From Rhodanobacter sp. (GTDB lineage Bacteria; Pseudomonadota; Gammaproteobacteria; Xanthomonadales; Rhodanobacteraceae): 64,000 nt of DNA. Positions 19,673 to 32,156 of this stretch are shown here, piece by piece (positions within the stretch are counted from its first letter, which is position 1; every line of letters starts with the position of its first letter). The DNA lies in assembly GCA_004298015.1 (NCBI GenBank), contig SCSE01000033.1:62001-126000 (forward strand). Reading direction: 5' to 3'. Position numbers and translations under genes: made by a program. The notes under the pieces were generated by a model. That model searched no databases, was not told the origin of the DNA, and saw nothing but the letters and a program-made list of their open reading frames with translations.

Positions 19673-21787
19673 TCAGGCAGTAGCGCCGCTAGCGCGCTCT
19701 TCCTCGGTCACCGCCTTCATCGACAAGCGGATGCGACCCTGCTTGTCCACCTCGAGTACCTTGACCTTGACAATGTCGCCTTCCTTGAGCTTGTCGGAAA
19801 CCTTTTCGACCCGCTCGTCGGAAATCTGCGACACATGTACCAGGCCGTCCTTGCCCGGCATGATCGTGACGAAGGCACCGAAATCCATCAGCTTGGCAAC
19901 CTTGCCTTCGTAGATACGGCCAGGCTCGACATCGGAAACAATCTGCTCGATGCGCTTCTTGGCCGCTTCGGCAGCCTCGCGATTGACCGAACCGACGATG
20001 ATGGTGCCGTCGTCGCTGATGTCGATGGTGGTGCCGGTCTCCTCGGTGATCGAGCGGATGGTCGCGCCGCCCTTGCCGATCACTTCGCGGATCTTGTCCG
20101 GATGGATCTTGATGGTGATCAGGCGCGGTGCGAACTCGCTCATCTCGCTGCGTGCTTCGGTCAGCGCCTTGCTCATCTCGCCGAGGATATGCAGACGACC
20201 ACGCTTGGCCTGCTCCAGCGCCACCTTCATGATCTCCTCGGTGATGCCGTCGATCTTGATGTCCATCTGCAGCGCGGAAATGCCATCGGCACTGCCAGCC
20301 ACCTTGAAATCCATGTCGCCGAGGTGATCTTCATCGCCGAGGATGTCGGACAGCACCACGAAATCGCCGCCTTCCTTGACCAGGCCCATGGCGATACCGG
20401 CCACCGGCGCCTTCAGCGGCACGCCGGCATCCATCATCGCCAGCGAGGAACCGCATACCGAGGCCATCGACGAGGAACCGTTGGATTCGGTGATTTCCGA
20501 AACCACGCGGACCACGTACGGGAACTCCTCGATCGTCGGCTTGACCGCCTGCACACCGCGCTTGGCCAGACGGCCGTGGCCGATTTCGCGACGCTTCGGC
20601 GCACCGAAACGACCCGCTTCGCCGACCGAGAACGGAGGGAAGTTGTAGTGGAACAGGAACGGATCCTTCGACTCACCGGAAGGCGCGTCGATCATCTGTG
20701 CGTCACGCGTGGTACCCAGCGTGATGACGACCAGCGCCTGGGTCTCGCCACGGGTGAACAACGCCGAACCGTGAGTACGCGGCAGCACCCCGACGCGCGC
20801 GGTGATGGCACGAACGTCGTCGAGCTGACGACCGTCGATACGCACCTTGGTCTTCAACACGCTGTCGCGCATGGTGTGGTATTCGAGCTCGCCGAACTCC
20901 TTCGACAACTCACCCGACGCCCAGCCGTTGCTCTCGGCCTGATCCTTGAGCTCGGCCATGACGTCGGCCTTGATCGCGGAGATCGCGTCACGACGCTGCA
21001 GCTTGTCGCGCACCTGGAAGGCTTCGTCCAGCTTGTTGCCGACGGCACCCTTGAGCGCGGCAGCCAGCGACTCGTTGCGTACTGGCGCCTGCCAGTCCCA
21101 CGACGGCTTGGCGGCCTCGGAAGCCAGCTCGGCGATAGCGCGGATCGCAGCCTGCATCTGCTGGTGACCGAACATCACCGCGCCGAGCATCACGTCCTCG
21201 GACAACAGCTTGGCTTCGGACTCCACCATCAACACGGCACCCGCGGTACCGGCGACGACCAGATCCAGCTCGGAGGTCTTCAATTCGGTGGCGGACGGGT
21301 TCAGCACGTACTCGCCATTGGCATAGCCAACGCGGGCGGCACCGATCGGGCCCTTGAACGGGATACCGGCCAGGCTCAATGCAGCGGAGGCACCGAGCAA
21401 CGCGACGATGTCGCCGTCCACTTCCGGGTTCATCGAGACGACCTGGGCGATCACCTGCACTTCGTTCTTGAAATCTTCCGGGAACAGCGGGCGAATCGGG
21501 CGATCGATCAGACGCGAGGTCAGCGTCTCCTTCTCGGTCGGACGGCCTTCGCGCTTGAAGAACCCACCGGGAATACGACCGGCGGAGTAGAACTTCTCCA
21601 CGTAGTCGACGGTGAGCGGAAAGAAATCCTGCCCTTCACGTTGCTTGGTCGCAGCCACAGCGGTGACCAGCACCACGGTGCCGCCCATGCTGGCCATTAC
21701 CGCACCGGACGCCTGGCGGGCAATTTCGCCCGTCTCCAGAGTGACTTCGTGACTACCGTACTGGAATGACTTGGTTACTTTTGCCAC
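19673..21787 (-). CDS. pnp: polyribonucleotide nucleotidyltransferase
   Basis: PNPase is a phosphorolytic 3'-5' exoribonuclease of the degradosome. At 704 residues it is standard length. It has two RNase PH-like domains (about 10-230 and 310-540; the second contains [11 protein letters not shown]), a KH domain with [11 protein letters not shown] near 560, and an S1 domain starting near 620 ([13 protein letters not shown]). It lies 25 nt after rpsO on the same strand, as in E. coli, where the joint message is processed by RNase III. No long hairpin was found in the 25-nt gap. Confidence 0.98.
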   Translation of the reverse strand: MAKVTKSFQYGSHEVTLETGEIARQASGAVMASMGGTVVLVTAVAATKQREGQDFFPLTVDYVEKFYSAGRIPGGFFKREGRPTEKETLTSRLIDRPIRPLFPEDFKNEVQVIAQVVSMNPEVDGDIVALLGASAALSLAGIPFKGPIGAARVGYANGEYVLNPSATELKTSELDLVVAGTAGAVLMVESEAKLLSEDVMLGAVMFGHQQMQAAIRAIAELASEAAKPSWDWQAPVRNESLAAALKGAVGNKLDEAFQVRDKLQRRDAISAIKADVMAELKDQAESNGWASGELSKEFGELEYHTMRDSVLKTKVRIDGRQLDDVRAITARVGVLPRTHGSALFTRGETQALVVITLGTTRDAQMIDAPSGESKDPFLFHYNFPPFSVGEAGRFGAPKRREIGHGRLAKRGVQAVKPTIEEFPYVVRVVSEITESNGSSSMASVCGSSLAMMDAGVPLKAPVAGIAMGLVKEGGDFVVLSDILGDEDHLGDMDFKVAGSADGISALQMDIKIDGITEEIMKVALEQAKRGRLHILGEMSKALTEARSEMSEFAPRLITIKIHPDKIREVIGKGGATIRSITEETGTTIDISDDGTIIVGSVNREAAEAAKKRIEQIVSDVEPGRIYEGKVAKLMDFGAFVTIMPGKDGLVHVSQISDERVEKVSDKLKEGDIVKVKVLEVDKQGRIRLSMKAVTEEERASGATA

Positions 21788-21812
21788 TGGGATCTTCTCC
21801 TCGTCCGGTGAA

Positions 21813-22082
21813 TTAACGGCGCAGGCCGAGGCGTTCGATCAGGGTCTGATAGCGCGCAAGATCGCGATCTTTCAGATAGCTGAGCAGGCGTTTGCGCTGG
21901 TTGACCAACTTCAGCAGACCGCGGCGGGAATGGTGATCCTGCTTGTGATCCTTGAAATGGTCGGTGAGATGGGTAATGCGAGCCGACAGCAGTGCCACCT
22001 GGACTTCCGACGAACCGGTATCGTTGGGAACACGACCGAAATCAGCAATGATCTTGCCGGTTTGTTCTGCAGTGAGGGACAT
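21813..22082 (-). CDS. rpsO: 30S ribosomal protein S15
   Basis: An 89-residue primary-binding protein of the 16S rRNA central domain, also part of intersubunit bridge B4. The family text [36 protein letters not shown]-type core is present (residues about 21-56), with the C-terminal RLGLRR. It has its own promoter and a leader with a 16-bp hairpin, and is followed by pnp. Confidence 0.98.
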   Translation of the reverse strand: MSLTAEQTGKIIADFGRVPNDTGSSEVQVALLSARITHLTDHFKDHKQDHHSRRGLLKLVNQRKRLLSYLKDRDLARYQTLIERLGLRR

Positions 22083-22108
22083 GGGTATGAGTTTCCTTGA
22101 AAGGCGAT

Positions 22109-22154
22109 GCGAAGCTTGCGCAACGTCACCGGAATGATGTTGCGCAAGCTTCGC
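22109..22154 (-). promoter_or_regulatory. 16-bp hairpin in the rpsO leader
   Basis: 22109-22124 is the exact complement of 22139-22154, with a 14-nt loop. It lies inside the predicted 99-nt rpsO leader and ends 26 nt before the ATG. S15 represses its own translation in several bacteria through leader structures, so this is a candidate autoregulatory element. The absence of a T run on either side argues against a simple terminator. Confidence 0.5.
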
Positions 22155-22187
22155 CTAGATGAATGAAAGCGTTGAAATAACTTGTCT

Positions 22188-22217
22188 ATTCTACTGACCG
22201 GAGCGGTGTCACAACAA
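22188..22217 (-). promoter_or_regulatory. sigma70-like promoter of rpsO-pnp
   Basis: On the minus strand TTGTTG (22217-22212) and TAGAAT (22193-22188) are 18 nt apart. The predicted start near 22181 lies between truB and rpsO. Confidence 0.5.
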
Positions 22218-22245
22218 GTGCACAACCGCGTATCAGGTCAAATTG

Positions 22246-23172
22246 TCAGCCCGGAGGCAGGTTGAAGCCACGCACGATCCGTGCCCGTCCCTCGGAATCG
22301 GGTTCCAGCAGTGCCAGCAGGGTTCCCTCATGGTCGAAAGCCGCGCAGCGCCCGGTATCCGCCGACATGTTCAACGGAATCTGCTGTCCACGCGCAATCG
22401 CCATGCTTTGCCCCTCGTCCAGTTGCAGCGTCGGCAAGTCGACCAGACCCGCCGATATCGGCAGCAAGCAACCCAACAGCGCCTCGTCACCCTGCGCTGC
22501 CGCCTGCTGGATTTCCTCGAGCGTCACCATCGCCGGGTCCCGGAATGGCTCCACCCAGGTCCGTCGCAGGCCAGTCAGGTGTGCCCCACACCCCAGGCGT
22601 TCACCCATATCCACCGCAAGGGAGCGGACATAGGTTCCCGAACCGCATTCCACGTAAAGACTCAAGGTGTCGCCGTCGCGCGCGATCAGGTCGAGACGAT
22701 GGACCTCTACCTCGCGCGGCGGCACATCGATCGTCTCGCCGCGACGTGCCTTGACATAGAGCCGTTCGCCATCCCGTTTGAGTGCTGAATACATCGGTGG
22801 AACCTGGGATATGCGGCCCCGAAGCGTAGCCAGCACCGACTCGATTTTCGCATCGTCGAGCACCGGCACGGCGCACTGCTGCAGCACATCACCTTCACGA
22901 TCGGCGGTGTCGGTGGTAATGCCCAGCCGGCATTCGGCGATATACGCCTTGCGAGCACCAAGCAGGCTTCCCGCCAACTTGGTCGCCTCGCCGAAACACA
23001 GCGGCAACAACCCACTCGCCAGCGGATCAAGTGCACCCGTATGGCCGCCCTTGGCCGCCCGCAACAGCCGCCGCACCGACTGCAACGCTTGATTCGAACT
23101 CAGACCGGTCGGTTTGTCGAGCAAGACGAGGCCGTGCAGATCACGGTATTGATGACGAGCGAGACGATTCAT
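22246..23172 (-). CDS. truB: tRNA pseudouridine(55) synthase
   Basis: TruB makes pseudouridine 55 in the T loop of elongator tRNAs. The protein is 308 residues from the ATG at 23172; the upstream extension to 23271 reads into rbfA and is not conserved. The catalytic aspartate is D49 in GGHTGALDPLASGLLP, preceded by LLDKPTGLSSNQAL. A PUA-like C-terminal region follows. It lies 28 nt after rbfA in the nusA-infB operon. Confidence 0.96.
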   Translation of the reverse strand: MNRLARHQYRDLHGLVLLDKPTGLSSNQALQSVRRLLRAAKGGHTGALDPLASGLLPLCFGEATKLAGSLLGARKAYIAECRLGITTDTADREGDVLQQCAVPVLDDAKIESVLATLRGRISQVPPMYSALKRDGERLYVKARRGETIDVPPREVEVHRLDLIARDGDTLSLYVECGSGTYVRSLAVDMGERLGCGAHLTGLRRTWVEPFRDPAMVTLEEIQQAAAQGDEALLGCLLPISAGLVDLPTLQLDEGQSMAIARGQQIPLNMSADTGRCAAFDHEGTLLALLEPDSEGRARIVRGFNLPPG

Positions 23173-23200
23173 CGGTTCAACGGCATCCGGCAACAGCGCC

Positions 23201-23581
23201 TCAATCGTGCGTGTCGTCGGCAGGCGGCAAATCGCGCCCCTGCTCGCGCAGCAGCGATTCGATGCGTTCACCTTTGTCGACGGAATCGTCGTACTTGAAT
23301 TTCAGCTCGGGCATCCGCCGCATCCGTATCCCGCTCTTGGCCAGAGAGTGGCGAATTTCATAGCTGATTTCGTTCAGCGCCTTCACTGCCGGCAGGCCCT
23401 GTTCGGGAATCAACGCGGTCACCCATACCGTCGCCCAATCCAGATCGCGCGTGATCTCGACATCGGAGACACTGACCGACGGCAAGCCGTGGTCACGTAC
23501 AGCCGCATGGACCAGCATGCCCAGTTCGCGGCGAAGCTCGGCACCGATACGATCCGTTCGTTTGAAGTCGCGAGAAGGCAT
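23201..23581 (-). CDS. rbfA: ribosome-binding factor A
   Basis: RbfA is a KH-type factor that binds late pre-30S particles and helps 16S 5'-end maturation. It is 126 residues, with the N-terminal RTDRIGAELRRELG and the VSDVEITRDLDWATVWV segment typical of the family, and the C-terminal ELKFKYDDSVDKGERIESLL. Unusually, no clear Shine-Dalgarno precedes the ATG; the upstream bases are CCCGGG and a T7 run. It lies 95 nt after infB, a gap filled by a purine-rich dyad. Confidence 0.94.
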   Translation of the reverse strand: MPSRDFKRTDRIGAELRRELGMLVHAAVRDHGLPSVSVSDVEITRDLDWATVWVTALIPEQGLPAVKALNEISYEIRHSLAKSGIRMRRMPELKFKYDDSVDKGERIESLLREQGRDLPPADDTHD

Positions 23582-23602
23582 TGAAAAAAACCCGGGTTGA
23601 GA

Positions 23603-23663
23603 GTGGAGAGAAGTGAGAATCGAGAGAGAGCATTTGCCCGCAACTCATTTCTCACTCCTCCAC
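23603..23663. repeat. purine-rich imperfect inverted repeat between infB and rbfA
   Basis: GTGGAGAGAAGTGAGAA (23603-23619) can pair, with two bulged bases, with TTTCTCACTCCTCCAC (23648-23663). On the minus strand a T7 run follows about 15 nt after the dyad, directly before the rbfA start. It may reduce expression of the distal operon genes. Confidence 0.65.
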
Positions 23664-23676
23664 ACGCGTTTCTGTT

Positions 23677-26499
<2,823 letters not shown>

Positions 26500-26646
26500 C
26501 GTGTTCCTGCTCCGCCATTCCGCGCTTGGGCCCTGTTTGGCCCTTATCGTCTGTGCAAACTCGATCTACACAGCTGCCTCCATCCTTGGGTGAAAGACTC
26601 TGCAAGCCCTTCTCGGCGCACCCATCCGGGGTGCTGCCGGTCGCGG

Positions 26647-28152
26647 CTAGCCGCCTCTCTCCAGCCGTTCGATCATGGGCGCTCGCGCGGTCATGATCAG
26701 TGCGGCAGCGCGCTCCTCGTCCATGCCTTCGATATCGATCAGGTCGTCTACCGCCAGATCCGCCAGATCATCGACCGTACTCACCTCACGAGCGGCCAGC
26801 GCGAAGGCCGTCGCTTCGTCCATACCCGCCAGTGCCAGCAATTCGTCGGACGGCTGATGCTCGTCAACGCCCTCCTCCACGGCCAGCGCCTCGGTCAGCA
26901 GAGCGTCGCGAGCGCGAGCGCGCAGCTCCTCGACAATCTCTTCGTCGAAACCCTCGACCGCCAACAACTCGGCACTCGGCACGTAAGCGATTTCTTCGAC
27001 ACTGGAAAAGCCTTCCTGCACTAGGATAACGGCAATTTCCTGATCCACCTCAAGCTTGTCCATGAACAGCTGGCGTGCCGCTTCCTGCTCGCCCTCACTC
27101 TTGGCGGTGACCTGATCCTGGGTCATCACGTTCAGCTGCCAGCCCGTCAGTTTACTGGCCAGGCGCACATTCTGGCCACCCCGACCGATCGCCTGGGACA
27201 GCTTGTCCTCGGCCACCGCGATGTCCATCGAATGCTTTTCCTCGTCCATGATGATCGACTGCACCTCTGCCGGCGCCATCGCGTTGATGACGAACTGCGC
27301 CTGGTTTTCGTGCCACAGGATGATATCGACGCGTTCGCCGTTGAGGTCGTTGGAAACCGCCTGCACCCGCGAACCACGCATCCCGATGCACGCACCGATC
27401 GGATCGGTGCGGCTGTCGTGCGCCAGTACGGCGATCTTTGCGCGGTCGCCCGGATCGCGGGCACAGCCCTTGATCTCGACCAGCCCCTGGCCGACTTCGG
27501 GCACTTCCAGCTTGAACAGTTCAATCATGAACTCCGGTGCGGCGCGCGACACGAACAGCTGCGGTCCGCGCACTTCCGATTTCACCTCGTACAGATAGCC
27601 GCGTACGCGATCGCCGACGCGGGCCGACTCCCGTGGAATCGTCTTGTCACGTGGAATGAAGGCTTCGGCATTGCTGCCAAGGTCGAGGTAGATGTTGCCG
27701 CGCTCGACGCGCTTGACGATACCGGTAACCAGCTCGCCAACCCGATCGGAAAATGCATCGACCACCTGCTGGCGCTCGGCCTCACGCACACGCTGCACGA
27801 TCACCTGTTTGGCAGCCTGCGCGGCAATGCGCCCGAACTCGGCATTCTCGACCTGCTGCTCGATGTACTCGCCAATCTGCGCATCCTCGCGCTCGTCCAG
27901 CGCATCCATCAGGCGCAACTGGTAAAAGGGCGACTCCATCTCGCCATCGTCGGCAATGATTTCCCAGCGGCGAAACGTCTCGTACTCGCCAGTATCCTGG
28001 TCGATGGCAACCCGGATATCGGGATCTTCCTCGGGATAGCGTTTCTTGGCCGCCGAGGCCAGCGCGGCCTCCATCGCCTCGAAAATCACTTCCAGCGGCA
28101 CGCCTTTTTCATTGGCAACCGCGTCGACGACCAGCAAAAGTTCTTTGCTCAT
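26647..28152 (-). CDS. nusA: transcription termination/antitermination factor NusA
   Basis: NusA binds RNA polymerase and modulates pausing, intrinsic termination and antitermination. The protein is 501 residues from the ATG at 28152, which has GGAG 8 nt upstream; the frame extending to 28353 overlaps rimP and is rejected. It has an N-terminal polymerase-binding domain (about 1-125), an S1 domain (about 135-200), KH1/KH2 (about 200-345, with [15 protein letters not shown] and [13 protein letters not shown]) and two C-terminal acidic repeats. In E. coli NusA represses this operon, relevant to the terminators upstream of rimP. Confidence 0.98.
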   Translation of the reverse strand: MSKELLLVVDAVANEKGVPLEVIFEAMEAALASAAKKRYPEEDPDIRVAIDQDTGEYETFRRWEIIADDGEMESPFYQLRLMDALDEREDAQIGEYIEQQVENAEFGRIAAQAAKQVIVQRVREAERQQVVDAFSDRVGELVTGIVKRVERGNIYLDLGSNAEAFIPRDKTIPRESARVGDRVRGYLYEVKSEVRGPQLFVSRAAPEFMIELFKLEVPEVGQGLVEIKGCARDPGDRAKIAVLAHDSRTDPIGACIGMRGSRVQAVSNDLNGERVDIILWHENQAQFVINAMAPAEVQSIIMDEEKHSMDIAVAEDKLSQAIGRGGQNVRLASKLTGWQLNVMTQDQVTAKSEGEQEAARQLFMDKLEVDQEIAVILVQEGFSSVEEIAYVPSAELLAVEGFDEEIVEELRARARDALLTEALAVEEGVDEHQPSDELLALAGMDEATAFALAAREVSTVDDLADLAVDDLIDIEGMDEERAAALIMTARAPMIERLERGG

Positions 28153-28213
28153 TGCAACAACTCCATAGGCGCCCACCGGCGTCCATCGCTCTTGATTGAT
28201 TGTTTCGTCTCGA

Positions 28214-28762
28214 TTACTTCGGCGCCCTGGAGGGCGCTGTCCCGCCACCGCGCTTGGGCTGCGGCGCATAACCCAGCGCCACCCAGTCGGGTACCACACG
28301 CGCACTTTCCACCATCGCGTGTTCGAATTCGAACACCTTACCATCGGCTTCAAGCTTGATCAGCTCGCCATCCACTGCGACCAGCCTGCCGCGCAGACGA
28401 CGACGTCCGTCCAACGGCACCCGCAACAGCAGCTTCACTTCCTGCTCGCCAACCTTGGCAAACTGCGCAGCCGTAAACAGCGGCCGATCCAGGCCTGGCG
28501 AAGACACTTCCAGCACGTAGTGACCGGGAATCGGATCTTCAACATCCAGCAGCGCCGACAACTCGCGGCTGGCGCTCTCGCAATCCTCGATGCCCACCTC
28601 GCGACGTGGCGCATCCTCCTGGTCGTCACCCTTGTCGAGCAAATCCAGGTACACGCGCAACGTGCTCTGCCCATGGGATGGGATGAATTCCACGCCCAGG
28701 CATTCCAGGCCCAGGTCGGAGAGTATCCCGTTGAAGCGTTGTGCCAGTGCCTGCGTATCCAT
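28214..28762 (-). CDS. rimP: ribosome maturation factor RimP
   Basis: RimP assists early 30S assembly. The protein is 182 residues from the ATG at 28762 (the frame to 28828 has no support). It has an N-terminal alpha/beta domain with [10 protein letters not shown] and LRVYLD, followed by SPGLDRPLF near 96 and a C-terminal SH3-like barrel. The last 15 residues are basic and Pro/Gly-rich. The Shine-Dalgarno is weak (GGA repeats). First protein gene of the nusA-infB operon, preceded by a terminator-like hairpin and the initiator tRNA. Confidence 0.95.
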   Translation of the reverse strand: MDTQALAQRFNGILSDLGLECLGVEFIPSHGQSTLRVYLDLLDKGDDQEDAPRREVGIEDCESASRELSALLDVEDPIPGHYVLEVSSPGLDRPLFTAAQFAKVGEQEVKLLLRVPLDGRRRLRGRLVAVDGELIKLEADGKVFEFEHAMVESARVVPDWVALGYAPQPKRGGGTAPSRAPK

Positions 28763-28802
28763 GAATCCGTTTTCCGTGGCCACCCGGTGCCGAGCGGCAG
28801 AA

Positions 28803-28830
28803 ACAAAAAATGGGCTCCAACGGCCCATTT
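28803..28830 (-). terminator. intrinsic terminator or attenuator just upstream of rimP
   Basis: On the minus strand AAATGGGC and GCCCATTT (28830-28823 with 28815-28808) pair around 7 nt and run into a T-rich tract (TTTTGTTT). It lies 46 nt before the rimP start, and no promoter is visible between it and rimP, so transcripts must read through it. Confidence 0.75.
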
Positions 28831-28916
28831 CCCTATCACGCCAATGTACTCCAAAAGGCGCTCTCCAGAGCCGATTGCCGTACCGGACAATTCGGAGGAA
28901 GACGTCCTTGCGCCCA

Positions 28917-28942
28917 ACAAAAAAGCCTCACGAGGAGGCTTT
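28917..28942 (-). terminator. terminator of the initiator tRNA transcript
   Basis: On the minus strand an 8-bp stem (28942-28935 with 28929-28922) is followed by a T-rich tract (TTTTTTGTT counting the stem end). It lies 18 nt after the tRNA 3' end. Confidence 0.8.
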
Positions 28943-28960
28943 CTTGCGTCAAGAAAGATC

Positions 28961-29037
28961 TGGTAGCGGGGGCAGGATTCGAACCTGCGACCTTCGGGTT
29001 ATGAGCCCGACGAGCTGCCAGACTGCTCCACCCCGCA
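28961..29037 (-). tRNA. initiator tRNA-fMet (CAT)
   Basis: The 77-nt sequence folds fully, with encoded CCA (ACCA at 28964-28961). The acceptor is GCGGGG/CCCCGC, the D stem GAGC/GCTC with A11-T24, the anticodon loop CTCATAA, and the T stem GCAGG/CCTGC. Three consecutive G-C pairs at the base of the anticodon stem (GGG/CCC) and the lack of pairing at 1-72 mark it as initiator rather than elongator. Here the 1-72 mismatch is T-T, where E. coli has C-A. Its place ahead of rimP-nusA-infB matches E. coli metY. Confidence 0.97.
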
Positions 29038-29050
29038 TCAGAGTCCAAGG

Positions 29051-29079
29051 AGTTTAACGAGATGGCCGGATTCTTGCAA
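29051..29079 (-). promoter_or_regulatory. promoter of the initiator tRNA
   Basis: On the minus strand TTGCAA (29079-29074) and TAAACT (29056-29051) are 17 nt apart. The predicted start near 29044 is 7 nt before the mature tRNA 5' end. Confidence 0.6.
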
Positions 29080-29166
29080 GCGTTCCTGGGGAATAATTTG
29101 CTATTGATGATCTGCTGCCATGAACACCGACCCACGACACGAGCAGCAGCCTCGGCGCAACGCGGT

Positions 29167-30621
29167 TCACAGACCGAAAGCTGTCCGACACCAGCTCAAC
29201 AGCGGCCCCCAGTACAAGCCCAGGCCCAGCAGCGACAAGGCATTCAACGACAGCACCACGCGCAGCGGGACGTCAGGCTTGGCCTGCAGCAAGCTGCCTT
29301 CGGCCGGCTTGTCGAAGTACATCACCTTGATCACATGGAGGTAGTAGTACAAACCGATGATCGCGAACACGACGCCGACAATGGCCAGCCACAACATGCC
29401 TGCATGGATCGCCGCTTCCAGCACCAGTGCCTTGGCCCAGAACCCGAACAGCGGCGGCACCCCGGCCAGCGAAAACATCGCCAGCAGCATCAGGAACGCC
29501 ATCCACGGCGACTTCTGATTGAGGCCCTTCAAATCGGCAATCTCCTCACACTCGAAGCCCGAACGCGCCAACGCCAGGATCACCCCGAACGCAGCCACGC
29601 TCATCAGCGAGTAGCAGATCGCATAGAACATCGCCGCCGCATAGCCTTCCGGACTGGCAGCAGCCAGGCCCAACAGCAGGTAGCCCATGTGTGAAATGGT
29701 CGAATAGGCCAGCATGCGCTTGAGATTGGTCTGCACGATGGCGACCAAGTTGCCGATCGCCAGCGACGCCACTGCCAGCACCGCCAGCATCATCTGCCAA
29801 TGCGGTGACAGATCCCCCATGCCCCCCTCAAGCAAACGGTAAGCCATGCCAAAGGCGGCCAGTTTGGAGCCCGAGGCGATGAAGGTGGTCACCGGCGTCG
29901 ATGCGCCCTGGTAAACATCGGGAATCCACATGTGAAACGGGGCGGCACCGAGCTTGAAGCCGATACCGACGACCATGAAGATCAACCCGAACACCAATAA
30001 CTTGGGCGCCGTGGTATAGGACATCACATCGTGCAGGTGCGACAAGGCGAGGCTCGGTACACCACCCATCCCGGATGCGCCATAGACCATCGACATGCCA
30101 TACAGCAACATGCCTGACGCCAGCGCACCGAGCACGAAGTACTTGATCGCGGCCTCGGTGGACAACCCGGAATCACGATTCAGCGCCACCAGCGCATAGG
30201 ACGACAGCGAAAGCAGCTCCAGTCCCAGATACACCGTCACCAGGTTGCCGGCCGATACCAGCAGCATGATGCCGATGACCGCGAAGATCATCAGGGTGTA
30301 GAACTCGCCCTTCAGCAGTTGGCGGTCGATCAGGTATGGGCGGGCATAAACCATCACCATTGCCGTGGTACCGAGCGCAAAGACCTTGAGTATCTCGGCA
30401 ATCCGGTCGCGCACGAACATGCCGCCGAAGGCCGTCGCGGTGAAGTCCGGTTGGCCGGCGATCACCAGGTAGATCGCCACCAGCAACACGAGGATCGAAA
30501 GCCAGTGCAGGCTCGCGCGCTGCTCCGGTTTCATGAAGGCGTCCAGCAGCAACAGCAGGCACGCCGCCGCGACCAGGTAGAACTCGGGCAACAGGATCAG
30601 GATGTCATTGAAATTAGGCAT
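29167..30621 (-). CDS. nuoN: NADH-quinone oxidoreductase subunit N
   Basis: One of three antiporter-like membrane subunits of complex I that carry out proton translocation. It is 484 residues with about 14 hydrophobic helices. It carries LLSLSSYALVAL near 135-147, the GIGFKLGAAPFHMWIPDVYQGA-type block with the conserved Lys and His near 215-235, and HMGYLLLGL near 310. Last gene of the nuo operon; nuoM ends 12 nt upstream. No clear terminator is visible in the 129 nt before the tRNA. Confidence 0.97.
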   Translation of the reverse strand: MPNFNDILILLPEFYLVAAACLLLLLDAFMKPEQRASLHWLSILVLLVAIYLVIAGQPDFTATAFGGMFVRDRIAEILKVFALGTTAMVMVYARPYLIDRQLLKGEFYTLMIFAVIGIMLLVSAGNLVTVYLGLELLSLSSYALVALNRDSGLSTEAAIKYFVLGALASGMLLYGMSMVYGASGMGGVPSLALSHLHDVMSYTTAPKLLVFGLIFMVVGIGFKLGAAPFHMWIPDVYQGASTPVTTFIASGSKLAAFGMAYRLLEGGMGDLSPHWQMMLAVLAVASLAIGNLVAIVQTNLKRMLAYSTISHMGYLLLGLAAASPEGYAAAMFYAICYSLMSVAAFGVILALARSGFECEEIADLKGLNQKSPWMAFLMLLAMFSLAGVPPLFGFWAKALVLEAAIHAGMLWLAIVGVVFAIIGLYYYLHVIKVMYFDKPAEGSLLQAKPDVPLRVVLSLNALSLLGLGLYWGPLLSWCRTAFGL

Positions 30622-30633
30622 GTTCGGTCCCGA

Positions 30634-32142
30634 TCAAATCTTGTGAACGGCAAGCTGGCGTACCAGCTGCATCGCCGATGAGTCCATCAGGTGGACCAGC
30701 GGCTGGGGCCAGATGCCGATGGCCAGCACGGCGGCGGCAAAGGCGGTCAGCACGAACGTCTCGCGGCCGTTGATTTCCTTCATCTCGGCCACGTGCGGGT
30801 TGGTGATGTCGCCCCACAGCACCCGCTTGACCATCCACAGCGTGTACGCCGCGCCGATGATCAGGGTGAAGGCAGCAAACAAGGCGATCCACGGGTTTGC
30901 GGCGAAGCTGGCCATGATCACCATGAACTCGCCGACGAAGCCGCTGGTGCCGGGCAAACCGGAATTGGCCATCGCGAACAGCACGTAGAAGAAGCCGAAC
31001 CACGGCATCACGTTGATCACGCCACCGTAATCCTTGATCTGGCGCGTATGCAGGCGGTCGTACATCACGCCGATACAGGTAAACATCGCGCCGGATACGA
31101 AGCCGTGGGAAATCATCTGTACCAGCGCACCCTGCATACCGAGCTGGGCCATCTCGGTATTGCCCTGCTCACGTACCAGCATGAAGGCGATGAAGATACC
31201 CAGTGTGACGAACCCCATGTGTGCCACGGAGGAGTAAGCCACCAGCTTCTTCATATCCTCCTGCACCAGCGCCACGTAACCGATGTAGACGATCGCGACC
31301 AGGCTCAGTCCGATGATCAGCCAGGCGAAGTGTGCACCGGCATCCGGCGTGATCGGCAGGATAAAACGCAACATCCCGTAGGTACCGACCTTCAGCATCA
31401 CCGCGGCCAGCACCACCGAGCCGCCGGTCGGCGCCTCGACATGGGCATCGGGCAACCAGGTATGTACCGGCACCATCGGTACCTTGATCGCAAAGGCGAT
31501 CAGGAACGCGAAGAAGATCCAGGTCTGCTCTTTCATCGTCAGCGGCAGCGCCGCCAACGTGGCCATGTCGAAGGTGCCGGCCTTCTGGTACAGGTACAGC
31601 AGCGCGATCAACATGAAGACCGAGCCGAAGAACGTGTAGATGAAGAACTTCAGCGTCGCGTAGACGCGCCGCGGGCCACCCCAGATACCGATCAGGATGA
31701 ACATCGGAATCAGGATCGCCTCGAACAGCGCATAGAACAGCAAGGCGTCGGTCGCGCAGAACACGCCGATCAGCAGGCCTTCCAGCATCAGCATCGCGGC
31801 CATGTACTGATGTGGCTTGTCCTGGATGACCTCCCACGCGCCGACGATTACCAGAATGCCGACGAAGGTGGTCATCAGGATCAACGCCACCGAAATACCG
31901 TCGACCGCCAGGCCGTAATGGACACCCCAGGCGGGAATCCACATGTAGCTTTCGACCAGTTGCATGCCACCGGCATCCGGGTGGTACTGCAGCAGCAGCA
32001 ACAAACTGGCGGCAAAAGTCAGCACCGCTACCAGCAGCGCCAGCCAGCGCGCCATATTGGGTCGGGCGCTACCGGCGAGCAACACCGGAATGGCGCCGAC
32101 AACAGGTAGCCAGATCAGCAGGCTTAACAAGTGATTGAACAT
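30634..32142 (-). CDS. nuoM: NADH-quinone oxidoreductase subunit M
   Basis: Antiporter-like proton-pumping subunit of complex I. The protein is 502 residues from the ATG at 32142; an upstream frame to 32175 has no homologous sequence. About 14 hydrophobic helices are visible. The conserved glutamate lies in the FYALFEAILIPMF segment (near 135-150), and the KVPMVPVHTWLPDAHVEAPTGGS block (near 220-245) carries the central Lys/His. It is 14 nt downstream of nuoL. Confidence 0.97.
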   Translation of the reverse strand: MFNHLLSLLIWLPVVGAIPVLLAGSARPNMARWLALLVAVLTFAASLLLLLQYHPDAGGMQLVESYMWIPAWGVHYGLAVDGISVALILMTTFVGILVIVGAWEVIQDKPHQYMAAMLMLEGLLIGVFCATDALLFYALFEAILIPMFILIGIWGGPRRVYATLKFFIYTFFGSVFMLIALLYLYQKAGTFDMATLAALPLTMKEQTWIFFAFLIAFAIKVPMVPVHTWLPDAHVEAPTGGSVVLAAVMLKVGTYGMLRFILPITPDAGAHFAWLIIGLSLVAIVYIGYVALVQEDMKKLVAYSSVAHMGFVTLGIFIAFMLVREQGNTEMAQLGMQGALVQMISHGFVSGAMFTCIGVMYDRLHTRQIKDYGGVINVMPWFGFFYVLFAMANSGLPGTSGFVGEFMVIMASFAANPWIALFAAFTLIIGAAYTLWMVKRVLWGDITNPHVAEMKEINGRETFVLTAFAAAVLAIGIWPQPLVHLMDSSAMQLVRQLAVHKI

Positions 32143-32156
32143 TGATCCGGTTTCCC

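Noticed and set aside
19835-21769. 644-codon open frame antisense to pnp
   Set aside because: Same antisense artefact: high GC at third positions keeps stop codons out of the opposite strand.
30691-32109. Long antisense frame opposite nuoM
   Set aside because: Gln/His/Asp-rich shadow typical of the complement of hydrophobic membrane-protein codons.
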